A DNA stretch of 13,682 nt from JASFQI01 sp050115555 (GCA_050115555.1 JASFQI010000109.1:1-13682), one strand, 5' to 3'; positions 1 to 8,062 are shown, counted from the first letter of the stretch. Numbers and translations: made by a program. Notes: generated by a model not told the origin, from the sequence alone.

Positions 1-10
1 TTTCCCCAAA

Positions 11-38
11 CTTGCTGTACTCTGCGGAGCCCGGCAAG
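11..38 (-). terminator. possible hairpin terminator after the carbonic anhydrase gene
   Basis: An inverted repeat pairs CTTGCTG (11-17) with CGGCAAG (32-38), with one G-U pair, and an inner CTC/GAG pairs at 20-22 and 27-29. It lies about 50 bases past the carbonic anhydrase stop in the direction of transcription. Only three T residues follow on the minus strand, so it is a weak intrinsic terminator or simply a 3'-end hairpin. It would mark the end of the minus-strand cluster. Confidence 0.3.
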
Positions 39-90
39 TCCGACAAACTGCTAGGGGCAAACCTCAGGGTCACGGCTTTTGGGGATTCCA

Positions 91-678
91 TCATTTTTCG
101 GAAAGGACTTCCACCAGGCCCGCTTTCAGGTCGTAGTAAGCGGGCACGACGGTCAACGACCCGGAACGATCCGAAGAGTCCAGATCGAGGAGCGCCGAGG
201 ACAACCTCTCTGCGGTTCGGCGGGCGTGGATCTTCGAAGCACGGTTCACCAGATCCTCCTGCCGGGAGGAGGCCTCTTCCACCGCTGGAAGGATTTCCGA
301 AACGAGGCGATTTACGTTTTCCGGCGGTGCGTTTCGCTGAGAAACCGCCGCTGTGACCGCGCCGCAGTCGGAATGGGCAAGCACCATGACAAGAGGGGCT
401 CCCAAATGAGATACCGCGTATTCGATGCTCTCGAAGGCGATCCTGTCCAGCACGTGGCCGGCCGTTCGAACGACGAACAAATCCCCCAGGCCCTGATCAA
501 AAACCAACTCGGGCGGGACCCTGGAGTCGGAGCATCCCAGAACGACCACAAAAGGCTTCTGTCCCTCAATGATCTCCATACGTCGTTCCGGGGAGATAGA
601 GGGGTGATGCATCCGGCTGGAAGCGAACCGTTTGTTTCCTTCGAGCAACCGTTGTAACGCCTCATCCGCACGTACCAT
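91..678 (-). CDS. beta-class carbonic anhydrase
   Basis: This 195-residue protein matches the beta-carbonic anhydrase family, zinc enzymes that interconvert CO2 and bicarbonate, probably in the cytoplasm since no signal peptide is seen. The zinc ligands are visible as Cys49 in the CSDSR motif and His102/Cys105 in HSDCGA; Asp51 and Arg53 form the usual active-site pair. The C-terminal LTVVPAYYDLKAGLVEVL stretch is also typical, and the length is normal for a bacterial member. The ATG at 678 is preceded by AGGAG about 12 bases upstream. It is the last gene of the minus-strand cluster, 78 bp after a lone receiver gene. The SulP transporter upstream makes bicarbonate supply or removal a reasonable role, since SulP and beta-carbonic anhydrase are known to occur together and even as fusions. 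The substrate link is inference; the family call is firm. Confidence 0.95.
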   Translation of the reverse strand: MVRADEALQRLLEGNKRFASSRMHHPSISPERRMEIIEGQKPFVVVLGCSDSRVPPELVFDQGLGDLFVVRTAGHVLDRIAFESIEYAVSHLGAPLVMVLAHSDCGAVTAAVSQRNAPPENVNRLVSEILPAVEEASSRQEDLVNRASKIHARRTAERLSSALLDLDSSDRSGSLTVVPAYYDLKAGLVEVLSEK

Positions 679-756
679 ATCGAATCCTTGCTCCTGGATT
701 ACGGCATTGCCGTCATCCGCTCGTAGAGTTTCGGGTCTTATCTTGCGCTACGCTCC

Positions 757-1197
757 CTAGCTGCTCAGAACGGATCGAGGCGAGGAAACGATTTCTTTTA
801 CTTTGGCCTCTCGAATGCGCTCCTCGTGTTCTCCTTTCTTTGCGCTCGCTTTGTCGATCTTACTGAACAGATCGTCGTCCTTGTAGGGCTTCATGAGGTA
901 GTCATAGGCCCCGAGTTTCATTCCTTCAATGGCCGTTTCCACCGTGGCATGCCCGGTGAGCATAATCACCTCTGTCAAGGGCTTGAGTCCCTTGATCTTC
1001 TTCAGCGTCTCGATACCGTCCATGTCCGGCATGAGTACGTCCAGAATCACGACGTCGAAATTCAGTTTCTCCAGTTTCTCCGTGGCGTCTTTTCCACTGG
1101 AAGAAGTGGTCACATCGTAATCCCTCAGGCCCAAGCGCTCGGAAAGGACTTCCACGAACTCCGGTTCATCGTCCACGATCAGGATTCTCGTTTTCAT
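757..1197 (-). CDS. single-domain response regulator (receiver only)
   Basis: This 146-residue protein is one CheY-like receiver domain with a charged tail. The acidic pocket is Asp9-Asp10, the phospho-acceptor is Asp53 (in LDVLMPDMDG), the conserved Thr is Thr81 (in LTGHA) and the conserved Lys is Lys103 (MKP). After about residue 120 there is only a short polar tail, with no DNA-binding or enzymatic output. The ATG at 1197 has a GGAGG seven bases upstream. It lies 54 bp after the degenerate histidine-kinase gene and 78 bp before the carbonic anhydrase gene. It is probably an intermediate or terminal acceptor in a phosphorelay with the neighbouring kinases and may act by protein contact. It resembles the two other receivers in the cluster (shared VDDE, ERL and LTGH segments), which suggests duplication. 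Confidence 0.93.
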   Translation of the reverse strand: MKTRILIVDDEPEFVEVLSERLGLRDYDVTTSSSGKDATEKLEKLNFDVVILDVLMPDMDGIETLKKIKGLKPLTEVIMLTGHATVETAIEGMKLGAYDYLMKPYKDDDLFSKIDKASAKKGEHEERIREAKVKEIVSSPRSVLSS

Positions 1198-1251
1198 TTC
1201 TCTCCCTCCTTGTAAAAATGGGTACGATTGCTCAGTCGTGGGAGGTGGGTA

Positions 1252-1923
1252 CTACCGGACCTGCACTTGTCTCGGCAGGTCGATGACAATCTCATCCCCC
1301 TCAGTCGTGAGTCCCATCTCGGCTCCGAGGATGCGGCGTATCGCCTCGCAGCGTTCCAGGGAAAAACCCGATGCACACACATCCTCCGGCGTATCGATTC
1401 CGGCGATGCGGATCTGAACGGATTCTCCTTCGGGTTGCGCCACTTCAATGCCCAATTGCTTTTCTTCGCTCGCCTTGTCCATGGCGAAATCCAGGCATCC
1501 CCAGAGCAGGGTTTCCAGAAGGATCGGATGGGTTTTGATCCAGACAGGCGCATCGGGTACCCGGGTTTTCAGAGTGACCCCGCGCACGGTCGCAATACGA
1601 CCTGAGAGGGCTGCCAGGAGATCGAGGGTCTTCCCAAGGTCCACATCCGCGATGAAATCGTCCATGCTATGGGCGAAATGGTTCATATTTTGTACAATGC
1701 CGTCGGCCTTCATGGCCTGCTGACCGATCTTTTCGGCAAGGCTCTGGATCCGGGCCGGATCCACCCCGCCTTTCTTTTCTCCCATGGCAATCAGGTCTTC
1801 CATCAACCCGGCATTCTCCCGGATGACTGCAAGCACGTTTTTAATCTCGTGGGTGATGGATGCCGTCATCTTTCCGATGAACTGAAACCCCTCTTCGCTC
1901 ATTGTCATCATGTCTTCACGCAC
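1252..1923 (-). CDS. histidine-kinase-like protein with degenerate ATPase half (possible phosphotransferase)
   Basis: This soluble protein of about 223 residues has a clear dimerisation/His-phosphotransfer region, with His25 in the ITHEIKNVLAVI box, followed by the remains of an ATP-binding domain. Where active kinases have an N-box with two Asn, this protein has LLWGCLDFAMDKA. No DxGxG (G1), no F-box and no GxGLGL (G2) can be found in the last 90 residues. It therefore probably does not bind ATP in the usual way and may pass phosphate between receivers, as Spo0B and ChpT do; that is inference. I chose the GTG at 1923 because GGAGG lies five bases upstream and it overlaps the preceding receiver gene by 8 bp. 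A TTG at 1944 and ATGs at 1911 and 1908 are alternatives. It sits between two lone receiver genes, which fits a relay role. Confidence 0.82.
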   Translation of the reverse strand: MREDMMTMSEEGFQFIGKMTASITHEIKNVLAVIRENAGLMEDLIAMGEKKGGVDPARIQSLAEKIGQQAMKADGIVQNMNHFAHSMDDFIADVDLGKTLDLLAALSGRIATVRGVTLKTRVPDAPVWIKTHPILLETLLWGCLDFAMDKASEEKQLGIEVAQPEGESVQIRIAGIDTPEDVCASGFSLERCEAIRRILGAEMGLTTEGDEIVIDLPRQVQVR

Positions 1924-2293
1924 GGCGGCCTCCTCCCTCCCCAACGACCTCCCGCATCTTTTCTAAAAGCGTATCAATCGCGACGGGCTTGACCAGGTAG
2001 TACTCGGCTCCGGCCTCTGCGGAGCCCGCCCTGAAATCCGCTTCGGATCCGTGCCCGGTCAGAAAAATGAATTTCATGTCGGGCGCCTTCTTCTCCATCT
2101 CTTTCTTGAGCGCAATCCCACTGAGTTTCGGCATCTTTACATCGAGTAAAGCCACGTCGTATTTCTGCGTGTCCAGTTTGCTGAGCGCGTCCTTGCAGGT
2201 CGTGGCCCAGTCCGCATCAATGCCCCTCAAGGATAACCTCTCTGCCAGAGCGTCCACGAGCTCTTTCTCGTCGTCCACAAGCAAGACCCTCAT
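1916..2293 (-). CDS. single-domain response regulator (receiver only)
   Basis: This receiver domain of about 125 residues has no output domain. Counting from the ATG at 2293, the acidic pair is Asp7-Asp8, the phospho-acceptor is Asp51 (LDVKMP), the conserved Thr is in FLTGHGSEAD and the conserved Lys is in VKP. The ATG shares one base with the stop of the Cache histidine kinase gene (TGATG), which points to translational coupling; an AAGGAGG lies about ten bases upstream. A TTG one codon earlier is a possible alternative. Its GHGSEAD segment is shared with the receiver of the cytidylate-kinase-like protein, so the two are probably paralogous. As the direct partner of the upstream kinase it is the likely first phospho-acceptor, with the following His-box protein as a possible next step. 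Confidence 0.93.
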   Translation of the reverse strand: MRVLLVDDEKELVDALAERLSLRGIDADWATTCKDALSKLDTQKYDVALLDVKMPKLSGIALKKEMEKKAPDMKFIFLTGHGSEADFRAGSAEAGAEYYLVKPVAIDTLLEKMREVVGEGGGRRA

Positions 2294-4029
2294 CAAACCC
2301 GCTCCTCCTTCCCGGCGTTACGTATGGGAATATAGACGGTGAACCGTGTTCCCTTTCCCACTTCACTCTCAACCTTGATGGTGCCCTCAACCTCCTGCAC
2401 CAGGCTGCACGTAATGCACAATCCCAGGCCGGTCCCCCCCTGGCCTGTTTTGGTGGAAAAGAAAGGCTCGAAAATCCGAGTCAGATCATCCTTCGGGATG
2501 CCGCAACCATCGTCCTCAAAGGTGACGACTGCAAAGCCTTTCCCGTCTCTTTCCAGCCCAATGTTCAGATGTCCGCCGTCCTGAACCGCACCGAGAGCGT
2601 TATTGATGATGTTCAGAAAAATCTGTTGCAGTTTTCCCCGATCGCATTCGAAGGGCGGAAAATTCTCAGGAACATTTACACGAATTTGGATATCCCGGAG
2701 TTCGGCTTCCTTCCCGATGAATCCAAGCACCTCCTTGATGACGTCTCCGACCTGAACCTCTTCGACATCGGCTTCCAGGTTGCGCGCGAAATTCAAAAGC
2801 CTCTTGGTGATGGTGCCTGCTCGTTGCACGCATGCCAGGACCGAATCCACCAGACTGAGAAGCCTCTCGTCCCCTTCGTAGGCTTTCTTCAGCTTAAAGA
2901 GGTCCTGAATCAGGCCCGCCTTTTCGTTGATCACAGCCAGGGGATTGTTGATCTCGTGGGCCACGCTTGCGGCCAGACGGCCGATGGAGGCCATCTTGTT
3001 GGCGTACTCGACCTGGTGGAGCGTGGAGACCCGCTTTTCGTCTGCAATCTGAATCTTGCGGACCATGTACGTGGACATCCCCAGGATGACCGCCATGATA
3101 ATGGAGGCGCTGACCACCAGAAAGACGATCAGCTCGACCCGGACCCTGGCCCAGGGTTTCATCAGCTCATCCTTCTTCTTGATGACCATGAGGACGAAAG
3201 GTCCTTCCTCGATGTACCTGTATCCGATAAAGAGCTCTTCTCCGGCGGCGTTCTGCCCTTCCATGAGCCTGGTCTTCGGGGTGTATTCGGGAAGGGGGAG
3301 CGGAATTTTTCCCAACACATCCCCGTAATGCCGAGAGGGGGTCTGGAGAACGCCTTCCCTGTTGATCATGAAGGCATCGCCCTCTCCACTCAGCTCGAGA
3401 TTCGACAGCAGGCTCTCGAAAGGCTGGATGCTCAAGGCCGCCCTGAGGACATAAAACGAACCCCCTTCACGACCACCCTTCACCGCGATCACCATGTGGG
3501 GCACATTTCGATATCCCAGGAACACATCGCTCACATGGACGCCGTACTCCGCCACTTGGTCGAACCACTTCTGGCCGCTGTAATCCTTTCCCTCCAAGCG
3601 GTATGGGCCCACGTAGTTCACCTGCTGCCCCGATGAATCGATCACCCCCAGATCGACAAATCCTCCCCCGAAGCTTCGCCCCAGGTTATCCAGGATTCGC
3701 GCCAGTCTATCCGGGTCCTTCAGGGCGGCAAGGCTGTTGTCATGAACGATGAAATCCATTGCGGATTTCCGTTCGGTCAAAAAAAATGAAATCGCCCTTC
3801 GGGTGTTTGAAACGATCCGCGCCGTCCTGAGCTGAAACTCGGATTCAAAGGCATGCTGCATGGCCGTGTAATTCACCACGGTGATCACGATAAGTGGAAA
3901 CAGGGAAACCCCGCCTGTCAAAATCACGGCAAGCTTCCAGATGCGCCGGTAGTTGAAAAGGTGGCGCGTGTTGCCGGAAGCCTCGCCCTGGTCCCAAAAG
4001 GACGGTTTTATGGATTTCCAGAGACCCAT
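2293..4029 (-). CDS. membrane sensor histidine kinase with Cache-like periplasmic domain
   Basis: This protein of about 578 residues has a short cytoplasmic N-terminus, a membrane helix near residues 31-54, a periplasmic region of about 240 residues resembling a double Cache sensor (55-296), a second helix near 297-322, then a kinase core. The phospho-acceptor is His358 in SVAHEINNPL. The N-box with NIINNA (473-478), G1 DDGCGIP (506-512), F-box FEPFFSTKTG (520-529) and G2 GGTGLGL (531-537) are all intact, so it should be an active kinase. Cache domains bind small molecules, often organic acids; the ligand here is unknown. I chose the ATG at 4029, with AAGGGG five bases upstream and 25 bp after the previous stop, over a GTG at 4107 that would overlap the previous gene by 53 bp. 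It is the only complete kinase in the cluster and so probably feeds all three receivers. Confidence 0.92.
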   Translation of the reverse strand: MGLWKSIKPSFWDQGEASGNTRHLFNYRRIWKLAVILTGGVSLFPLIVITVVNYTAMQHAFESEFQLRTARIVSNTRRAISFFLTERKSAMDFIVHDNSLAALKDPDRLARILDNLGRSFGGGFVDLGVIDSSGQQVNYVGPYRLEGKDYSGQKWFDQVAEYGVHVSDVFLGYRNVPHMVIAVKGGREGGSFYVLRAALSIQPFESLLSNLELSGEGDAFMINREGVLQTPSRHYGDVLGKIPLPLPEYTPKTRLMEGQNAAGEELFIGYRYIEEGPFVLMVIKKKDELMKPWARVRVELIVFLVVSASIIMAVILGMSTYMVRKIQIADEKRVSTLHQVEYANKMASIGRLAASVAHEINNPLAVINEKAGLIQDLFKLKKAYEGDERLLSLVDSVLACVQRAGTITKRLLNFARNLEADVEEVQVGDVIKEVLGFIGKEAELRDIQIRVNVPENFPPFECDRGKLQQIFLNIINNALGAVQDGGHLNIGLERDGKGFAVVTFEDDGCGIPKDDLTRIFEPFFSTKTGQGGTGLGLCITCSLVQEVEGTIKVESEVGKGTRFTVYIPIRNAGKEERV

Positions 4030-4054
4030 TCGTACCCCTTCAGGCCAACCCGCC

Positions 4055-5275
4055 TCAATGCGCTTTCCTGCCGTGGATCTTCTCATTGGCCTGGCGAATG
4101 GTTTCACTCAGCCGGTCGATATCGACCGGCTTCTGGAGGTAGGCAAACGCCCCCAGCTCAAGGCACGTTTTCCGGTCCGCCTCGGAACCATGCCCTGTCA
4201 GGATGATCACTTCAATGCCCGGGTTCGTCTGCTTGACCCGCCGTAACACCTCGATGCCGTCGATCCCAGGCATCCTGAGGTCCAGGATCATCACTTCGGG
4301 CTCGTCCTCCTGGATCAGGTCCAGGGCCGACTCACCATCATAGGCCACGGCCGAACCCATGTCCCGCATGAGCAGCCGCTCTGACAGCGTTTGGACGAAC
4401 TCCCGCTCATCGTCCACCAGAAGGACCTTGGACGGTGTTTCAAAGTCGTACTTCCGATAAATGTCCGCCTGGTAAAACCCGGGCCCTACTTTGGTTTCCA
4501 CGTTCCGCACCCCCTGCACCCCTTTTGCACTCTGCTTCAGCTCCTCTTCGAGCCGTGCCAGCATAAGCACATGCTTGTTGATGGTGAGTGTCACGTCACC
4601 GTTCTTGGCCTTGACTCCCACGTTGTGCCCCCCCTGTACAAGGGCCACTTCCACGCGAGCCGATAGCAGAAAGTCATCCACGGCTTTTTTGGACCGCTCC
4701 GTGGATTTCACGATGTCCTTGCTCATGTTCTCCTGGATGAGTTTTGCGATATCCGCCGTTTCCTTCTTGTCTGTGGGAATCAGCATATCATAAAACCGGG
4801 AGTCCCATGGATCCCGAGCGTCGCGAAGCTCTAAAACCCAGCCTGCGCGATCCTCGTCCTGCTTGTGGATCAACTTGACCGCTTCACCCTCCGACATACC
4901 GTGCTTCCGGGCGGCGCGCTCGATACGCGAAGGCATGTCCGCGATGAGACAGACCCGGAGCACGTGATTGACTTCCCCGGGAATGAGGTGCGAAATGAAT
5001 CCCTGAACAACGGGGTCATCTTCAGAGAGCTTTTCAGCAAGCGCCAGCCTGAGATGTGCGACGGACCTCTCCCTCTCATGAGTGAAGCGGTTGAAAATGG
5101 AGGTTTTTGCTGAAAAGACGCGCTCGATCTTGCCTGCCGGCAGTCCGGAGCTCTTGCTCGCCTCAGCCAAAGCGTCCGTATCTGAAAACACACTCTTTTG
5201 TGTTTCCCCTTGGAGCGCGCTGACAATCTGTTCCTCATTACAGAACGTCCCGCTGAAAAAACTGACCACTGTCAT
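4055..5275 (-). CDS. cytidylate-kinase-like / BON-like / receiver fusion protein
   Basis: This 406-residue protein has three parts. Residues 1-190 resemble the cytidylate-kinase-like family: RIERAARKHGMSEGEAVKLI, then a D-x2-R motif, and FYDMLIPTDK near 161-170. The P-loop end is degraded, however: the normal glycine-rich GSGG region reads SFFSGTFCNEEQ, and the usual GRG segment reads VVQGFISHLIP, so catalysis is doubtful. Residues about 195-275 look like a BON domain (NGDVTLTINKHV, then GVQGVRNVET). Residues 281-400 are a receiver with Asp288-Asp289, phospho-acceptor Asp332 (LDLRMPG), Thr360 and Lys382. The ATG at 5275 has GAGGGGG five bases upstream and lies 24 bp after the SulP stop. The protein may be a phosphorylation-controlled sensor or adaptor for the transporter; that is inference. 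The receiver call is firm, the kinase-like call good and the BON call moderate. Confidence 0.88.
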   Translation of the reverse strand: MTVVSFFSGTFCNEEQIVSALQGETQKSVFSDTDALAEASKSSGLPAGKIERVFSAKTSIFNRFTHERERSVAHLRLALAEKLSEDDPVVQGFISHLIPGEVNHVLRVCLIADMPSRIERAARKHGMSEGEAVKLIHKQDEDRAGWVLELRDARDPWDSRFYDMLIPTDKKETADIAKLIQENMSKDIVKSTERSKKAVDDFLLSARVEVALVQGGHNVGVKAKNGDVTLTINKHVLMLARLEEELKQSAKGVQGVRNVETKVGPGFYQADIYRKYDFETPSKVLLVDDEREFVQTLSERLLMRDMGSAVAYDGESALDLIQEDEPEVMILDLRMPGIDGIEVLRRVKQTNPGIEVIILTGHGSEADRKTCLELGAFAYLQKPVDIDRLSETIRQANEKIHGRKAH

Positions 5276-5299
5276 TTCGGCCCCCTCTTCGGCTCGCGC

Positions 5300-7459
5300 T
5301 CAGGCGAGTCTGCACACGTTGAGAAGCGGACATGCATCCTCGTCGCCCGTCCTGTGAGTTTGCTCGTGCACGGTTGAAACCGCCTGCTCCATGGTGGGAT
5401 GGATATGGTCTTCCCCGATTTTTTCCGTGAAATGCGTTCTCTTGAGCACATTCATGACCGACTCGTTCAACCCGCTGAGCGAGATATCGACTCCTGCGCT
5501 GCGGACCGTGTCCAGGATCAGGGAAAGGACCTCTTCGCCGGACGCATCGATGTCATTGATCCCGTTCGCCACGATCACAATATGCTTCAGCTGCCGTTTC
5601 TGACGCATCAGCTCGTTGATCTTGTCCTCGAGGTAACTGGCATTGGCGAAAAACAGGGACCCCTCGAAGCGCACCAGGGCCACATACCGGCACTCCTGGA
5701 GGCCGTGGGTGGAGGCACATCGGAACGACATGTCCTCGAAACGGGCCAGAGAGGCCACTTTCGGTCTCATGCTCTTGTAGACGAACACGGAAAGCGACAG
5801 GACCACACCAATCATGATCCCGCGGTCCAGGTGAGGCGCAAATCCCAGCGTTGCGATAAACGAGATGATGGCAATGGCGCCGTCGTACCATTGAGCCTTC
5901 CACGCATGGACAAAACCGGATACGTTCACGAGCCCGATGACCGCCATCATAATCACCGCAGCCAGAACCGATTGGGGCAGATAGTACAGGAGCGGCGTGA
6001 AAAAAATCAGGACCACCACAACGGCGAGGCTTGTGAACACGCTGGAGAGCCCGGACACCGCGCCGGCCTGTAGATTCACGGCAGACCTCGAGAAGGAACC
6101 CGACGTCGGGTAGCTCTTACCAACGGCCCCGCAGATGTTGGCCAGCCCCTGCCCGATCAGTTCCCGGTTGGGATCGAGCCTCTGGCCGGTCTTGGCGGCC
6201 ATGGCTTTCGCGATGGAGATCGCTTCCATGAATCCCAAAAGGGAGATGATGGCAGCAAACGGGAAGAGGTGGAAGATCAATCGGGCATCGATCCTGGGCA
6301 TACTGAGAGAAGGCAGCCCACTTGGAATGGCCCCAACGACCTCTCCTCCTCCGGTCATGGTCAGGGTTTCATCCGGCAGGACCCGATTCCCAATCCTGAT
6401 CCTCCAGACCCTGCCGTCGTGTGATGTGCCCTGCGGGAGTTCGTTATCAAGGAAAAAGGACATTTGCCCTTCAGGCCCTTCCACTCCGCGGAATACAAGG
6501 TTCCGAATGCGTTCCCTGTAACGATGGGCGTCTTCCTTGAGGAGATTGATCTTCAGGGTCAGAACACTGGCGTCATGCTCCGCCCTCAACGCCGCCACCG
6601 TCCCCCCTCCGCCATGGCCCCCCTCCTCCATTGCCTGGGAAACGTTGGATCGCTGCTCGGAGAGTACCGGGATCATCTGAACGGTCTGATTGAAATTTCG
6701 AATCATCTCCTGGGCCTGAGGCGATTGGATGCTCGCCATGTCCACTTCCGCGTTATGCTGGAACCCGGTCGCCCATGAGATCAGTGTGGTCACGGTCACC
6801 GCCACCAGGACATTGGGAATCCTTGGAGAAATCCAGCGAAGGCCGTACATGATCCCGAACGCCAGGACCCCCATGAGTAGCGTCGGCCAGTGAGTGTAAT
6901 GCACGGCGGCCTGAACCACGCGGATAATTGTCTCGTAGTGATGGGCCGCCTTGTCCACGTGCACGCCGAACATTTTTGACAATTGGGAGGATGCGATGAT
7001 GAGGGCCGCGGCATTGGTGAACCCATTGACCACCGGATGGGACAGGAGATTGACGACCACACCGAGCCGAAGAATTCCCAGTGAAAACTGGAAAACCCCC
7101 ACCATGAGCGCGAGCATAATGGCATAGGCGATGTATCCCTCGCTCCCGGCCGTGGCCAGCGGCTCCAGGGAGGCCGACGTCATAAGCGAAACCACGGCCA
7201 CGGGCCCGGTAGCCAGCTGGCGGCTCGATCCGAACAGCGCCGCGATCATGGGCGGGAGAAACGAGGCGTAAAGGCCATAGTAAGGGGGGAGCCCTGCCAG
7301 TTGTGCGTAGGCCATGGACTGAGGAATCAGGACCAGGGCTACGGTCAAACCGGATACCGCATCCACCCTCAGGTTCTCCAGGCTGTATCCCTTGAACCAC
7401 TCCAGGAAGGGCAAGACCTTACTCAAAAGGCCTTGAACGAGTTCCTTTCGATCACCCAT
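5300..7459 (-). CDS. SulP-family inorganic anion transporter with STAS domain and a large loop insert
   Basis: This 719-residue inner-membrane protein belongs to the SulP/SLC26 family. The transporter signature is clear near the N-terminus (GLTVALVLIPQSMAYAQLAG, then LPPYYGLYASFLPP), as are the later SFSRSAVNLQAGA and LPQSVLAAVIM regions. A C-terminal STAS domain spans about residues 570-700, with DIDASG (Ser640) at the place where regulatory STAS proteins carry their phospho-Ser. Between two membrane segments, about residues 233-372 form a hydrophilic insert with a predicted helical stretch, where most family members have a short loop. Substrates in the family include sulfate, bicarbonate and other anions; the carbonic anhydrase downstream favours bicarbonate, but sulfate is equally possible in a sulfate reducer. 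I chose the ATG at 7459, with AAGGA nine bases upstream and an 8-bp overlap with the tetR stop, over ATGs at 7525 and 7516 deep inside tetR. Confidence 0.93.
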   Translation of the reverse strand: MGDRKELVQGLLSKVLPFLEWFKGYSLENLRVDAVSGLTVALVLIPQSMAYAQLAGLPPYYGLYASFLPPMIAALFGSSRQLATGPVAVVSLMTSASLEPLATAGSEGYIAYAIMLALMVGVFQFSLGILRLGVVVNLLSHPVVNGFTNAAALIIASSQLSKMFGVHVDKAAHHYETIIRVVQAAVHYTHWPTLLMGVLAFGIMYGLRWISPRIPNVLVAVTVTTLISWATGFQHNAEVDMASIQSPQAQEMIRNFNQTVQMIPVLSEQRSNVSQAMEEGGHGGGGTVAALRAEHDASVLTLKINLLKEDAHRYRERIRNLVFRGVEGPEGQMSFFLDNELPQGTSHDGRVWRIRIGNRVLPDETLTMTGGGEVVGAIPSGLPSLSMPRIDARLIFHLFPFAAIISLLGFMEAISIAKAMAAKTGQRLDPNRELIGQGLANICGAVGKSYPTSGSFSRSAVNLQAGAVSGLSSVFTSLAVVVVLIFFTPLLYYLPQSVLAAVIMMAVIGLVNVSGFVHAWKAQWYDGAIAIISFIATLGFAPHLDRGIMIGVVLSLSVFVYKSMRPKVASLARFEDMSFRCASTHGLQECRYVALVRFEGSLFFANASYLEDKINELMRQKRQLKHIVIVANGINDIDASGEEVLSLILDTVRSAGVDISLSGLNESVMNVLKRTHFTEKIGEDHIHPTMEQAVSTVHEQTHRTGDEDACPLLNVCRLA

Positions 7460-8036
7460 GCGTTGCGATCCTTCGACAGACCTCGATAAGCTCATAATAC
7501 AAAGACCCTGCGTCATAGAGTTCATACGTGTTCAGTCGAACAAGTCCGTCCACCATGGAAAACAGGATCATGGCGGTCTTCCTTGCCGACATGCCGTCGC
7601 CGTCCATGGAGCCGTCCTCCTGGCCCCTGGTAATTGCTCGCTCGTACACATCAATGAGACACTCGTAGATGGCTTCCAAATGCTCCTTACAGATGGGATT
7701 CATTCTAGCCAATTCGTAGGCTTCGTGCCGATGAAGGAGAAGAAAGCGGTCATCCATGCTTCCCAAGGACAGGTAAAAAGAGACCACGCCTTCCAGCATC
7801 TCGAGGCCTGTATTGAATTCAGACTGTTGCAGGTACTGCTCGAACTCCCGGACAATGTCCTCCTTGAGACGCTGAAGAATGGATAGGAAGAGATCTTCCT
7901 TACTCTTGAAGTGATAAAAGATGGTCCCTTCTGCAGCGCCGGTCATTTTTGAAATTTCCGCCATGCCTGCATCCTTGAACCCTTTTCTGGAAAAAAGAAA
8001 CGTGGCGGCATTGAGAATGGCTTCTTTCTTGGACAA
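7452..8036 (-). CDS. TetR-family transcriptional regulator
   Basis: This 194-residue protein has the N-terminal TetR helix-turn-helix: ILNAATFLFSRKGFKDAGMAEIS (about 7-29), then GAAEGTIFYHFKSKEDLF (about 33-50). The rest is a helical ligand-binding and dimerisation domain with no recognised ligand motif. The start is TTG at 8036; it has GGAGG eight bases upstream, and the next in-frame ATG would remove half of the DNA-binding domain. It is the first gene of the minus-strand cluster and its stop overlaps the SulP start by 8 bp, so it is probably co-transcribed with the transporter. A perfect 18-bp palindrome 26 bases upstream of its start, just after a -10 element, is the likely operator. That suggests it represses its own operon until an unknown ligand releases it. 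Confidence 0.93.
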   Translation of the reverse strand: MSKKEAILNAATFLFSRKGFKDAGMAEISKMTGAAEGTIFYHFKSKEDLFLSILQRLKEDIVREFEQYLQQSEFNTGLEMLEGVVSFYLSLGSMDDRFLLLHRHEAYELARMNPICKEHLEAIYECLIDVYERAITRGQEDGSMDGDGMSARKTAMILFSMVDGLVRLNTYELYDAGSLYYELIEVCRRIATHG

Positions 8037-8062
8037 GCCCTTTTCCTCCGTATTGAGAGACT

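Noticed and set aside
2569..3636. Long plus-strand open frame (355 codons) opposite the Cache histidine kinase
   Set aside because: The minus-strand frame encodes a complete kinase with all motifs; the plus-strand product shows no domain and is a shadow frame typical of GC-rich DNA.
7460..7525. Longer SulP start at ATG 7525
   Set aside because: It would overlap tetR by 74 bp and has no better ribosome site; the ATG at 7459 has AAGGA nine bases upstream and gives a normal SulP N-terminus.
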